Part shown: positions 1 to 7,882 of the stretch, piece after piece
How the letters are laid out: every line of letters starts with the position of its first letter
Numbering within the stretch: position 1 is the first letter of the stretch
Origin: Variovorax sp. WS11
GTDB taxonomy: Bacteria; Pseudomonadota; Gammaproteobacteria; Burkholderiales; Burkholderiaceae_C
Reading direction: 5' to 3'
Assembly: GCF_010499245.1 (NCBI RefSeq)
Contig: NZ_JAAGOW010000001.1
Span: 3,720,001 to 3,784,000, forward strand
DNA: 64,000 nucleotides
Position numbers and translations under genes: made by a program
Notes under the pieces: model-generated
Database searches by the model: none
What the model was told of the DNA's origin: nothing
What the model saw: only the letters and a program-made list of their open reading frames with translations

Positions 1-1014
1 CGGCTTGCGAAAGGCGTCGCAGCGTTCGAGCAGCCGCACCAGCGCCTGCGCGCCGAGTCCGGCGCTGCGGTGGATGTTGCCGTGCTCGCGCGCCACCACC
101 TCGGCCAGCTCGCGCAGCTCCACCGGCACGCGCCAGCGCTCGCAGACCGCGCGCAGCAGGTCCACGCTGCGCTGCTCGTGGCCGATGTGGCGCGGCAGCA
201 CCTCGGCGGGCGTGGTGCCCTTGCCGAGGTCGTGCACCAGGCAGGCGAAGCGCACCGGGAGCGGCGCATCCAGGCGTGCCGCCATGTCCAGCACCAGCAT
301 CAGGTGCCGGCCGGTATCGACCTCGGGATGATGGGCCTCGGGCTGGGGAATGCCCCAGAGGCGGTCCACCTCGGGCAGCAGCACGGCGAGCGCACCGCAT
401 TCGCGCAGCAGCTCGAACATGCGCGAGGGCCTGGCTTCCATCAGGCCGCGCGCGAGTTCCTGCCAGACGCGCTCGGGCACCAGCGCGTCGGCCTCGCCGG
501 CGGCGACCATCTCGCGCATCAGCGCCAGGGTTTCGGGCGCGATGCTGAAGTCGGCGAAGCGGGCGGCGAAGCGCGCGACGCGCAGGATGCGCACCGGGTC
601 CTCGCGGAAGGCATCGGTCACGTGGCGCAGCACCTTGTGCTGCAGGTCTTGCCGGCCGTGGAAGGGATCGACCAGGTGGCCGAGGTCGGGCGTGGGTTCG
701 GCCCGGTCGGCGGGCAGCGCAATGGCATTGACCGTGAGGTCGCGCCGCGCGAGGTCCTGCTCCAGCGTGACTTCCGGCGAGGCATGGAGGACGAAGCCGC
801 GGTAGCCGGGCGCGCTCTTGCGCTCGGTACGCGCCAGCGCGTATTCCTCGCGCGTCACGGGGTGCAGGAAGACGGGGAAGTCGCGGCCCACCGGCAGATA
901 GCCCTGCGCGGCCATCTCTTCGGGCGTGGCGCCGACTACGACCCAGTCTCGGTCGCTGCCGGGCCGGCCCAGCAGGGCATCGCGAATGGCGCCGCCGACG
1001 AGGTAGGTTTGCAT
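1..1014 (-). CDS. cca: CCA tRNA nucleotidyltransferase (3' end cut by window edge)
   Basis: Adds or repairs the 3'-terminal CCA of tRNAs in the cytoplasm using CTP and ATP. The 338 residues visible start at the ATG at 1012-1014 ([18 protein letters not shown]). They carry the class II nucleotidyltransferase signature: GGAIRD followed by [12 protein letters not shown], then [10 protein letters not shown] and the [12 protein letters not shown] helix. After residue 220 there is an HD-type segment ([23 protein letters not shown]), as in the bacterial multifunctional CCA protein with phosphohydrolase activity. The reading frame is open to base 1, so the C-terminus is missing. It stands alone on the minus strand; the next gene upstream is a GST 42 bp away. 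Family call is secure; HD activity is inferred from the motif. Confidence 0.93.
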   Translation of the reverse strand, partial: MQTYLVGGAIRDALLGRPGSDRDWVVVGATPEEMAAQGYLPVGRDFPVFLHPVTREEYALARTERKSAPGYRGFVLHASPEVTLEQDLARRDLTVNAIALPADRAEPTPDLGHLVDPFHGRQDLQHKVLRHVTDAFREDPVRILRVARFAARFADFSIAPETLALMREMVAAGEADALVPERVWQELARGLMEARPSRMFELLRECGALAVLLPEVDRLWGIPQPEAHHPEVDTGRHLMLVLDMAARLDAPLPVRFACLVHDLGKGTTPAEVLPRHIGHEQRSVDLLRAVCERWRVPVELRELAEVVAREHGNIHRSAGLGAQALVRLLERCDAFRKP

Positions 1015-1056
1015 GCGCCGCAGTTTAGGTGCTGGGCGTCATGCAGGGGCGCGGTC

Positions 1057-1740
1057 TCAGCCTTCGATGCGGTACGGTTCGTCCATGACCACGAAGCGCT
1101 TCTCGACCAGTGCCTCGTCGATCCAGGCCTTGACGCCGGGCAACTGCTGCACGCACTCGATGTAGGCCGCGATTTCGGCGGGCACCGGCAGGCCGAAGGT
1201 CTTGATGCGCACGCCGACCGGGGCGAAGTAGGCATCCGCGATGCTGAATTCGCCGAAGAGCATCGGCCCGCCGTGGGCCTCCAGCAGGCCGCTCCACATC
1301 TGCACGATGCGCGCGAGGTCGGCGCGAACCTGCGGCTGGTCGCGCAGGACGATCTTGCCCTGCACGCGCAGGTCGGCCTCGATGTTCATGCCGCAGTGGG
1401 TGCGCAGCGCGCCGAAGCCCGCGTGCATCTCGGCGCAGACGCTGCGCGCGTGGGCTCGCAGGGCCTTGTCGCGCGGCCAGAGCTTCTTGTCGGGGTGGGT
1501 CTCGGCGAGGTATTCGCAGATCGCCAGCGTGTCGTAGATGACGATCTCGCCGTCGACCAGCACGGGCACCCGGCCGGCCGGGTTGAGGGCCTCGATGGTC
1601 TTCTTGAAGTGCGAGTCGGCATCGAAGGTATCGAAGGGCACCATCACCTCCTCGAAGGCGATGCCGGCCTGCTTCATGAGCACCCAGGGGCGCATCGACC
1701 AGGACGAGTAATTCTTGTTGCCGATATAGAGCTTGAGCAT
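1057..1740 (-). CDS. Glutathione S-transferase family protein
   Basis: Cytosolic thioredoxin-fold transferase of 227 aa, a normal GST length. The N-terminal domain (residues 1-80) begins MLKLYIGNKNYSSWSMRPWV, with the candidate catalytic Ser/Tyr region at 10-15. It has the cis-proline GRVPVLVDG and the glutathione-binding DTLAICEYL (Asp/Thr in place of the usual Glu-Ser). The all-helical C-terminal domain follows, with FSIADAYFAPV as the N-capping box. The SSWSMRPW start is typical of proteobacterial GSTs near maleylacetoacetate isomerases, but the substrate is unknown. It is a single gene between cca and the MgtC-like gene, with no obvious operon partner. Confidence 0.9.
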   Translation of the reverse strand: MLKLYIGNKNYSSWSMRPWVLMKQAGIAFEEVMVPFDTFDADSHFKKTIEALNPAGRVPVLVDGEIVIYDTLAICEYLAETHPDKKLWPRDKALRAHARSVCAEMHAGFGALRTHCGMNIEADLRVQGKIVLRDQPQVRADLARIVQMWSGLLEAHGGPMLFGEFSIADAYFAPVGVRIKTFGLPVPAEIAAYIECVQQLPGVKAWIDEALVEKRFVVMDEPYRIEG

Positions 1741-1830
1741 CGCGACCTCCGGGGGTTCTTGAAGGGAAAGCCTGCGATGCTAGCGCCCGGCCGCCGCGCG
1801 ATTGATGCCGAAGGCGCGCGGGATTGATGC

Positions 1831-2388
1831 TCAGCGCTGGGTCGTGTCGTCGTCGCTGCCGGGCGGCACGATCACGCGCTTGCCGTTGCCGCCCGACGGC
1901 GGACCGACGACGCGCTCGATGGCCTTCACCACATGCGGCACCAGCGAGAGCACGGCCAGCGCCAGAAGCGCACTGAGCACCGCCGTCAGCTCGCGGCCCA
2001 GGCCGCAGGCCATGCCGATGGCGGCCGTCATCCACAGGCCGGCTGCGGTGGTGAGACCCTGCACGTGCTGCTCGTCGCGGCCCTGCTTGAGGATGGTGCC
2101 GGCGCAGAGGAAGCCGACGCCCGCCACCAGGCCCTGGATCACGCGGCTCATGTCGGCCGGCTCGATGCCGGCCTGCTGCGGAACGAGCACGAAGAGGGCG
2201 GAGCCCACGGCCACCAGCATGTGCGTGCGCACGCCGGCTGCCTTGCCCTGCTGCTCGCGCTCGAAGCCCAGCGCGAAGCCCAGCACCGAGGCCAGCACCA
2301 GGCGAATGAGGATGCGGGTGACCTGGGCGACGTCGTCCACATCCGAGAATTCGGAGGCGAACGTGGCGGCGACCTGGTCCCACCACAT
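1831..2388 (-). CDS. MgtC/SapB family inner-membrane protein
   Basis: 185-aa integral membrane protein. Residues about 23-150 carry the MgtC/SapB domain: a conserved GFEREQQGKAAGVRTHMLVA block, then LFVLVPQQ, a second conserved hydrophobic block GFLCAGTILK, and TTAAGLWMTAAIGMACGLG. Four to five membrane helices are visible, with a short hydrophilic tail (GGNGKRVIVPPGSDDD). In characterised members MgtC modulates F-type ATP synthase or Mg2+ homeostasis; this protein lacks the long MgtC C-terminal domain, so a general SapB-type role is all that can be said. Its ATG overlaps the stop of slt (TGATG), so the two genes are probably translationally coupled with slt upstream. Confidence 0.88.
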   Translation of the reverse strand: MWWDQVAATFASEFSDVDDVAQVTRILIRLVLASVLGFALGFEREQQGKAAGVRTHMLVAVGSALFVLVPQQAGIEPADMSRVIQGLVAGVGFLCAGTILKQGRDEQHVQGLTTAAGLWMTAAIGMACGLGRELTAVLSALLALAVLSLVPHVVKAIERVVGPPSGGNGKRVIVPPGSDDDTTQR

Positions 2389-4409
2389 CAGGGCAGATCC
2401 TTGTTGGGCTCCGGCTCGGCGGCGTCGCGCGGGCCCACGGTGCCGAGGCGGTCCTTGAGCGACTGCGGCCGGCCGCTGATCAGGGCCGCATAGTTGGTGG
2501 TGTTGGCCAGCACCTTCTTGACGTAGTCGCGGGTCTCGTTAAAGGGCACGTTCTCGGCCCAGATCGCGGCCTCCATCACGGGGCCGTTGCGCCAGTTGCG
2601 CGGCCGGCCCGGGCCGGCGTTGTAGGCCGCCGCGGCCAGGGCCATGGAGCCGTCGAAGTCGTCGAGCGCCAGCTTGAGGTAGTTGGTGCCGATGGTGATG
2701 TTGGTGTCGCGGTCGTTGATCTGCCCGGGCGTGAAGCCCGACAGGCCGATCTTGCGCGCGGTCCAGCGCGCGGTGGCAGGCATCACCTGCATCAGGCCCG
2801 AGGCGCCGACGCCGGAGCGCGCGTCCATGATGAAGCGGCTTTCCTGGCGGATCAGGCCGTAGACGTAAGCGGGGTCGAGGCCGATCTCCTCGCTCTTGGC
2901 AACCACCGTCTCGCGGAAGGGCATGGGGAAGCGCTGCTCGACGTCGATCATGCCCTTGGTGCGTTCGCTGGTGTTGATGCAACGGTCCCAGATCTCGCGC
3001 TGGCAGGCAACGTCGGCGGCGGCCAGCAGCTCGCGGTCGCCCATGCCGCCCTTGTCGTGCAGGTTGGTCGCGTAGTTCCACTCGCGCACGCCCTCGGAGC
3101 GCAGGCCGATCTCGATGGCGTAGAGCGCGCGGGCGAGCGCGGGGTTGCTGCGTGCCGCCGCCTTCTCCTCGGGCGTGAGCGGCGCGGGGCGGGTGGGCGC
3201 GCTGGCGCGCTGGCCCAGCTCCTCGAGCGCCAGCAGCTCGTAGAAGCCGCGCGTGCCGGCGATGCTCTCGAACAGCGTGCGCGCCTCGGCCCGGCGCTCG
3301 TCGCCACCCTGCGCGTGCAGGGCGCGCGCCTTCCAGTACACCCAGGTCGGGTCTTCCTGGGTCGATTCGGCCATGCCGGCGATGGCGGCGCGCACTTCCT
3401 TCCAGTTGCCGGTGCGCAGGGCGGCGCGGGCCTTCCAGGCCAGCATGTCGTCGGACAGGTCGGCGTTCTTGGTGACGTTGGCGAAGGCGCCGCTGGCCGC
3501 CGGCGAGAGCTTCACCGCGTATTGGCGGCCGATCGCGCCCCACACCCAGTTGCGCTCCTCGGGCGAGAGCATCACGCTCCATTTGCTCTCGAGCTGGGAG
3601 GCGGCCATGTCCGGATCGGCGATGACCATCTTGATCAGCGCCAGCACCACCAGCTCGCGCCGCGCCTTGCCGGGGGCGATGCCGCGGCCGGCCAGGAACT
3701 TCGCCATGCTGGCGTTGAGCTCGTCGAACTGCGGCACCGCATCGGGCGCGGCCAGCAGCACCGCAGCGCGCGCGGCCTGCGGCCGGTTGGCCTCGATCGC
3801 GAAGCGCGCCTTCTTCCAGGCGTCGTTGGGCGACATCATGCGCGCCGAGATCATGCGGTCGGCCGCCGTGAGGCAGCCGTCGTCGAGCTCGCGCTGGCCG
3901 AGCCAGTTGCGGCGCACCTCCGCGGCCTGGGCGGCGGTGGGCGTGCCCGAGCGCAGCGCCTCGACCAGCACCGCGTAGCAGCGCACCTGAGCGTCGTCGT
4001 TCATGCGGAAGGCCGGGTGCAGCGTCGCGAAGCCGTCCCAGTCGCGGCGCTGGCCGAGCAGGACGAGCCAGTCGTTGCGCAGGCGGTCCTCCTGGTAGGT
4101 GCCGGCGTAGCGCGAGAGGAAGTCCTGCACCTCCGAAGCGCTGGCTTCGCCAAGGCGGGCTCTGAGCTCCCAATAGGCGGCCCAGGGTTCGAGCAGGTGG
4201 CCGCGCGCCTGCGGCAGCAGGGCGGCGAGACGCGCCTTGTCGCCGCGCTGCGTGGCCTGTTTCATCTGCGTGATGACATCGTCGCTTCCGTTCTGCGCGC
4301 GGGCCTGCTGCAGCAGCGCAGTGGCGGCGAAGGCGAGCGAAAGAAGGAGAGTGGGGAAGGGGGCGCGCAGACGGCCGCGCGCAGGTGCCAAAATGCTTGC
4401 TAACTGCAT
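2388..4409 (-). CDS. slt: Soluble lytic murein transglycosylase
   Basis: Periplasmic enzyme that cleaves the MurNAc-GlcNAc bond of peptidoglycan to give 1,6-anhydro ends. 673 aa. Signal peptide at about 1-38 (hydrophobic LLLSLAFAATALL, AxA-like site before QNGSDD). The long helical superhelix (about 40-490) is followed by the C-terminal SLT lysozyme-like domain. The catalytic glutamate is E523 in LIRQESRF, followed by GASGLMQVMPATA and the AAYNAGPGR motif. Length and order match E. coli Slt70. The ATG lies only 9 bp from the divergent fau start, so the promoters of the two genes must overlap each other or the coding sequences. Downstream, its stop overlaps the MgtC-like gene. Confidence 0.94.
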   Translation of the reverse strand: MQLASILAPARGRLRAPFPTLLLSLAFAATALLQQARAQNGSDDVITQMKQATQRGDKARLAALLPQARGHLLEPWAAYWELRARLGEASASEVQDFLSRYAGTYQEDRLRNDWLVLLGQRRDWDGFATLHPAFRMNDDAQVRCYAVLVEALRSGTPTAAQAAEVRRNWLGQRELDDGCLTAADRMISARMMSPNDAWKKARFAIEANRPQAARAAVLLAAPDAVPQFDELNASMAKFLAGRGIAPGKARRELVVLALIKMVIADPDMAASQLESKWSVMLSPEERNWVWGAIGRQYAVKLSPAASGAFANVTKNADLSDDMLAWKARAALRTGNWKEVRAAIAGMAESTQEDPTWVYWKARALHAQGGDERRAEARTLFESIAGTRGFYELLALEELGQRASAPTRPAPLTPEEKAAARSNPALARALYAIEIGLRSEGVREWNYATNLHDKGGMGDRELLAAADVACQREIWDRCINTSERTKGMIDVEQRFPMPFRETVVAKSEEIGLDPAYVYGLIRQESRFIMDARSGVGASGLMQVMPATARWTARKIGLSGFTPGQINDRDTNITIGTNYLKLALDDFDGSMALAAAAYNAGPGRPRNWRNGPVMEAAIWAENVPFNETRDYVKKVLANTTNYAALISGRPQSLKDRLGTVGPRDAAEPEPNKDLP

Positions 4410-4418
4410 CGGGGGATT

Positions 4419-5036
4419 ATGGACAAGTCAAAGGGTGCCGACACCTCGGCAACTGCCAACTTTCTCAAGCAACAGCTACGTTCCGCACTGATCGAGCAGC
4501 GGCTTGCCATGCCCGACCGCCAGGCGCGCGCCGATCTGCTGCAGCGCGTGATGCGCATCTGGCTGGTGGGCCGGCCCGACACGGTGATCGGCGCCTACTG
4601 GCCGATCAAGGGCGAGTTCGATCCGCTGCCCGCGCTGCACCGCTGGAAGGAAGACGGCGAGCTGCAGGGCGAGCCGCAGCGCCGCCGCATCGGCCTGCCG
4701 GTGATGGACCGGGTGCACAAGACACTGACTTTCCACGCCTGGCATCCGGGCTGTCCGATGGAGCCGGACGCCTACGACATCCCCAAGCCCAAGGACACCG
4801 AGCTGATCGTGCCCACGCTGCTGTTCGTGCCCTGCGTGGGCTACAGCGCCGGCGGCTTTCGGCTGGGCTATGGCGGGGGCTTCTACGACCGCACCCTGGC
4901 GGCGCTCGAGCCGCGGCCCTTCACGGTCGGGCTGGGCTTCACCAACGGCTTCCTCGATGACTTCGAGCCGGAGCCGCACGACCTGCCCTTGGACGCGATC
5001 CTCAACGACAACGGCGTGGTCTGGCCGGTGGGCTGA
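4419..5036 (+). CDS. fau: 5-formyltetrahydrofolate cyclo-ligase
   Basis: Converts 5-formyl-THF to 5,10-methenyl-THF with ATP, recycling folate in the cytoplasm. 205 aa, the usual size. An N-terminal Lys/Arg-rich helix (FLKQQLRSALIEQR) supplies the ATP site. The conserved glycine-rich motif GGFRLGYGGGFYDRTL lies near residue 150, with VPCVGYSAGG just before it, as in the family. The start ATG is 9 bp from the divergent slt start. It is convergent with the LysR gene at 5040, with only 3 bp between the stops. In many bacteria this gene follows 6S RNA; there is no room for ssrS here. Confidence 0.92.
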   Translation: MDKSKGADTSATANFLKQQLRSALIEQRLAMPDRQARADLLQRVMRIWLVGRPDTVIGAYWPIKGEFDPLPALHRWKEDGELQGEPQRRRIGLPVMDRVHKTLTFHAWHPGCPMEPDAYDIPKPKDTELIVPTLLFVPCVGYSAGGFRLGYGGGFYDRTLAALEPRPFTVGLGFTNGFLDDFEPEPHDLPLDAILNDNGVVWPVG

Positions 5037-5039
5037 GCT

Positions 5040-6023
5040 TCAGTCCATCTGATCCACGGTGTCCGGATCGGGCACCTCCCCGATGGTCTCCCGCGTGGTG
5101 GCCGCCTGCGCCTCCAGCCAATCGCGAAAGGCCTGGATCTCGGGCCGCTGCGTGCTGCGCGGGCCGACGATCAGCCAGTAGGCCATCGGCGAGTCCATGC
5201 GGTGCTGCGGCAGCACCTCCACCAGGTCGCCGTTGGCCAGGCTCTCGGCGATCAGCGAGCTGCGCGCCAGCACCAGGCCCTGGCCGGTGAGTGCGGCCTG
5301 CACCATCTGGTAGGCGTAGTTGAAATAGAGCCAGCGCTTGGGCTGCGCGCGCTGCAGGTCGTTCACCTCGAACCAGCGCCGCCAGGTCAGCCATTCCAGG
5401 TGGCTGCGGTGCGCGTCGCCGGCCTCGATCAAGGTGAAGCGCGCGATGTCGGCCGGCGTCTTGATCGGCGGGTTGCTCTTGATCAGCCAGGGGCTGGCCA
5501 CCGGCGTCAGGTTCTCGCCGAACAGGCGGATCGATCCGGCCGGCATGTTCTCGCCCGGGCCGTAGCGCAGGGCGATGTCGATGTCCGCGAGGTCCATGTC
5601 GAGCGCGGTGTCGGAGGCGTCGATGCGGATGTCGATGTCGGGGTTGTCGCGCTGGAAGGCCTCCAGCCGCGGGATCAGCCACATCGAGGCGAACGAGGCG
5701 AAGGTGGTGAGCGAGACGCTCTTGCGTCCCGCGCTCTGCCGGATCTGCCGCACCGCGCCGTCGATGCGCGGCAGCGCCTGCTGCACCGCCAGCAGCAGCT
5801 GAGCGCCCGCGCTGGTGAGCTCGACCGCGCGCGTGTGGCGCAGGAACAGGCCCACGCCCACCTCTTCTTCCAGCGACTGGATCTGCCGGCTGACCGCGGA
5901 CTGGGTCAGCGCCATCTCCTCGGCCGCGGCGCGAAAGTTCAGGTGGCGGGCCACGGCCTCGAAGGCGCGCAGGTGGCCGGCCGAGATCGGGCGGGAGCGC
6001 AGGTGGGTCTGAGAATGCTGCAT
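5040..6023 (-). CDS. LysR-type regulator, GcvA-like
   Basis: 327-aa transcription factor. I start it at the ATG at 6021-6023 (MQHSQTHLRSRPISAGHLRA) because longer in-frame starts run into the promoter region. The winged HTH occupies about 20-80 (LRAFEAVARHLNFRAAAEEM, TQSAVSRQIQSLEEEVG). The effector domain has the LTTFASFASMWLIPRL pattern typical of GcvA-group regulators. It is divergent from the DUF2917 gene at 6173, a pairing that suggests it controls that gene. Two dyads in the 149-bp gap (6030-6048 and 6126-6141) are candidate operators. Ligand unknown. Confidence 0.9.
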   Translation of the reverse strand: MQHSQTHLRSRPISAGHLRAFEAVARHLNFRAAAEEMALTQSAVSRQIQSLEEEVGVGLFLRHTRAVELTSAGAQLLLAVQQALPRIDGAVRQIRQSAGRKSVSLTTFASFASMWLIPRLEAFQRDNPDIDIRIDASDTALDMDLADIDIALRYGPGENMPAGSIRLFGENLTPVASPWLIKSNPPIKTPADIARFTLIEAGDAHRSHLEWLTWRRWFEVNDLQRAQPKRWLYFNYAYQMVQAALTGQGLVLARSSLIAESLANGDLVEVLPQHRMDSPMAYWLIVGPRSTQRPEIQAFRDWLEAQAATTRETIGEVPDPDTVDQMD

Positions 6024-6029
6024 GGGCTG

Positions 6030-6048
6030 AATCCGTGGGGTCCGGATT
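6030..6048. promoter_or_regulatory. Candidate LysR autoregulatory operator
   Basis: Perfect 6-bp inverted repeat AATCCG-N7-CGGATT, centred in the leader immediately upstream of the LysR ATG (6023). Size and dyad form fit a LysR-type site, and its position fits autorepression. Inferred from symmetry only. Confidence 0.4.
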
Positions 6049-6125
6049 GATGCGAAATCGGAATCAGTAGGGTACCGCGTTTTCATTGGACCGCGAACGA
6101 GGCAAGGCAGATCATTCATTCCCGA

Positions 6126-6141
6126 AGCGCGAAATTGCGCT
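6126..6141. promoter_or_regulatory. Candidate operator upstream of DUF2917 gene
   Basis: Inverted repeat AGCGC-GAAATT-GCGCT, about 30 bp upstream of the DUF2917 ATG (6173), in the divergent LysR intergenic region. It could be the activation or repression site of the neighbouring LysR protein. Symmetry-based call. Confidence 0.3.
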
Positions 6142-6172
6142 GATGGAGAAACCCCCTCTTTAGGAGCCTCGT

Positions 6173-6508
6173 ATGTCCGCCGTCTGCACCACCTCCACGT
6201 TCCCGTCGTCCCCGGTCCTGACCCAGCGTCCGGCCGCCGTACCGCCGGCCGTTCGCCGCGGTGCATGGCAGCTGGGCGCAGGCGAGGCGACCAGTCTCAA
6301 GGCTTCCGGCGCGAGCATTCTGCGCGTGCGCCAGGGCCGGGTCTGGGTCACACGCGATGCCACCGACCAATGGGGCAGCGAAGACCTGGTGCTGGCACCG
6401 GGCGAGACGCTGCGGGTCGAGGCCGGCGAGCGCATCGTGATGGAGCCGTGGGACAGCCACGGCGCCACCTACAGCTGGGACCTCGCGTCGGCCGCCGAGC
6501 GGGCTTGA
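6173..6508 (+). CDS. DUF2917 domain protein
   Basis: 111-aa small protein. Residues about 33-100 match the DUF2917 pattern: an alternating beta-rich segment with LRVRQGRVWVTRDATDQWG, then DLVLAPGETLRVEAGERIVM and a final aromatic strand. The shape is cupin-like (short strands, glycine turns), but no metal ligands are evident, and no function is established for the family. A strong ribosome-binding site (TAGGAG) precedes the ATG. It is divergent from a GcvA-like LysR, a common arrangement for DUF2917 genes in Burkholderiales as far as I recall, so it is probably that regulator's target. Confidence 0.8.
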   Translation: MSAVCTTSTFPSSPVLTQRPAAVPPAVRRGAWQLGAGEATSLKASGASILRVRQGRVWVTRDATDQWGSEDLVLAPGETLRVEAGERIVMEPWDSHGATYSWDLASAAERA

Positions 6509-6515
6509 ACCTGGA

Positions 6516-6905
6516 TCAGATGTCCAGGCGGGGGCGCAGCGCCATGAAGCGCGCCAGCGCCTCCACCCCATCGAACTGCTGGACGACGGCGATGTCCTCG
6601 CTGTCCTCGACCTGGGCGAGGCCCAGGTCGAAGGCGTGGTAGCGGCGCTGCAAGAGCTCGCCCTCGTACACCACCCGCATCTGCACGTGCCTGGGATCGG
6701 CTTCGAGCCGTTCCATCAGTTGCAGCACGTTCCGGCGCGGGCCCTCGAAGTGCTGGCAGAAGCGCATGCCGTCGAAGACCAGCAGCCCCGTGATCCCCTC
6801 CATCGCGTTGCGGGCGCGTGCCCGGGCCACGATCTGGCCCACGACGTCGGTGGGCTGGTTCGGCGCCAGCTGGCTGAAGTAGAGGATCTCGTGGAGTTCT
6901 GTCAT
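6516..6905 (-). CDS. BLUF domain blue-light sensor
   Basis: 129-aa protein that is essentially a single BLUF domain, which binds FAD non-covalently and switches hydrogen bonding on blue light. The photocycle residues are present: Tyr9 (ILYFSQLAP), Asn33 in RNAMEGITGLLVFD and Gln51 in FCQHFEGP. The C-terminal part (about 95-129) is a short helical extension with no output domain, so it must act through a partner protein. It is convergent with the DUF2917 gene and divergent (56 bp to the first possible start) from a Crp/Fnr regulator, which is a plausible partner or target. Confidence 0.9.
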   Translation of the reverse strand: MTELHEILYFSQLAPNQPTDVVGQIVARARARNAMEGITGLLVFDGMRFCQHFEGPRRNVLQLMERLEADPRHVQMRVVYEGELLQRRYHAFDLGLAQVEDSEDIAVVQQFDGVEALARFMALRPRLDI

Positions 6906-6997
6906 TCGCTTCGGAATCGGGGGGCGCCCGCAGTGTAGGAGCGCCCTGCGGCGCGCGAAATGTGAAAAGACACAGATCGCACGCCTATAGTCCGAAG

Positions 6998-7765
6998 GTG
7001 ACCCTTGACTATCCAGCGCTCAGTCACCCGCCGACCGGTCCGAATCCCTGCGACCGCTGCCTGCTGCGCTGCAACCCCGCCTTCCTTCCCATCTCCGCCG
7101 AGGACCTGCGCCTCCTCGAGGCCTTTCGCACCGGCACGCGCAGCGTCGAGGCCGGCCGGCCGGTGATCGAGGAAGACCGACCCAGCCCGCAGCTCTACAC
7201 GATCTATTCCGGCTGGGCCTTCCGCTACAAGACGCTGAGCGACGGGCGGCGCCAGATCCTGGGCTTCTTGTTGCCGGGCGACTTCATGGGCTTGCAGGAC
7301 GAGTTTGCCGACAGCCACACGCACGGCGTCGAGGCGGTGACCGACGTCACGCTCTGCACCTTCGCCCGCGAGCGCCTGTGGGAGCTGTTCCATGCCCAGC
7401 CGAAGCTGGGCTACCACATCACCTGGCTCGCGGCGCGCGAGGAGAAGATGGTGGACGACAACCTCGTGACCGCCGGCCGCCGCAACGCGGCCGAGCGGGT
7501 GGCGATGCTCTTGATGCATCTTTACCGGCGCGCCGAGCGCGTCGGCATGGCGCGCGACGGCTGGGTCCAGTTCCCCTTCAACCAGCAGCACATCGCCGAT
7601 GCGCTGGGCCTGTCTCTGGTGCATACCAACAAGACCTTGAGGCGGCTGCAGCAGCTGCGCCTGTACAAGCTCGATGCCGGCTGGCTGCGCATCCTCGAGC
7701 CGCATGCGCTGCAGGCGCTGGGCGACTACTTCGAGCGGCCGCTGCAGCCCACCCCGCTGATCTGA
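6998..7765 (+). CDS. Crp/Fnr family transcriptional regulator
   Basis: Cytoplasmic DNA-binding regulator of about 255 aa. The cyclic-nucleotide-binding-type beta roll covers about 25-150 (LPGDFMGLQDEF), followed by the long dimer helix and a C-terminal winged HTH (FPFNQQHIADALGLSLVHTN, KTLRRLQQLRLYKL). The N-terminus has a cysteine group Cys18-x2-Cys21-x3-Cys25 (CDRCLLRC). This recalls the FNR-type iron-sulfur or redox cysteines but has different spacing and lacks a matching central Cys. I use the GTG at 6998; a longer GTG start at 6962 adds 12 residues. A TATAGT hexamer at 6985-6990 could be a -10 box, which would favour the short form with almost no leader. Divergent from the BLUF gene. Confidence 0.85.
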   Translation: MTLDYPALSHPPTGPNPCDRCLLRCNPAFLPISAEDLRLLEAFRTGTRSVEAGRPVIEEDRPSPQLYTIYSGWAFRYKTLSDGRRQILGFLLPGDFMGLQDEFADSHTHGVEAVTDVTLCTFARERLWELFHAQPKLGYHITWLAAREEKMVDDNLVTAGRRNAAERVAMLLMHLYRRAERVGMARDGWVQFPFNQQHIADALGLSLVHTNKTLRRLQQLRLYKLDAGWLRILEPHALQALGDYFERPLQPTPLI

Positions 7766-7882
7766 TCGGTCCGTGAGCCGACCCGTCACGCCCATCGCGT
7801 ATCGTAGAGGCCTGTCCGCCCGCGCGGACGAAGCCCGACCCGGCAGCCGCCGGCCAACCCCATTGACCGTCGCCGCTCATCC

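Noticed and set aside
70-1827. 585-codon plus-strand frame over cca and the GST
   Set aside because: Shadow of two well-supported minus-strand genes.
4410-4418. 6S RNA upstream of fau
   Set aside because: Only 9 bp separate fau from slt, so there is no room for ssrS.
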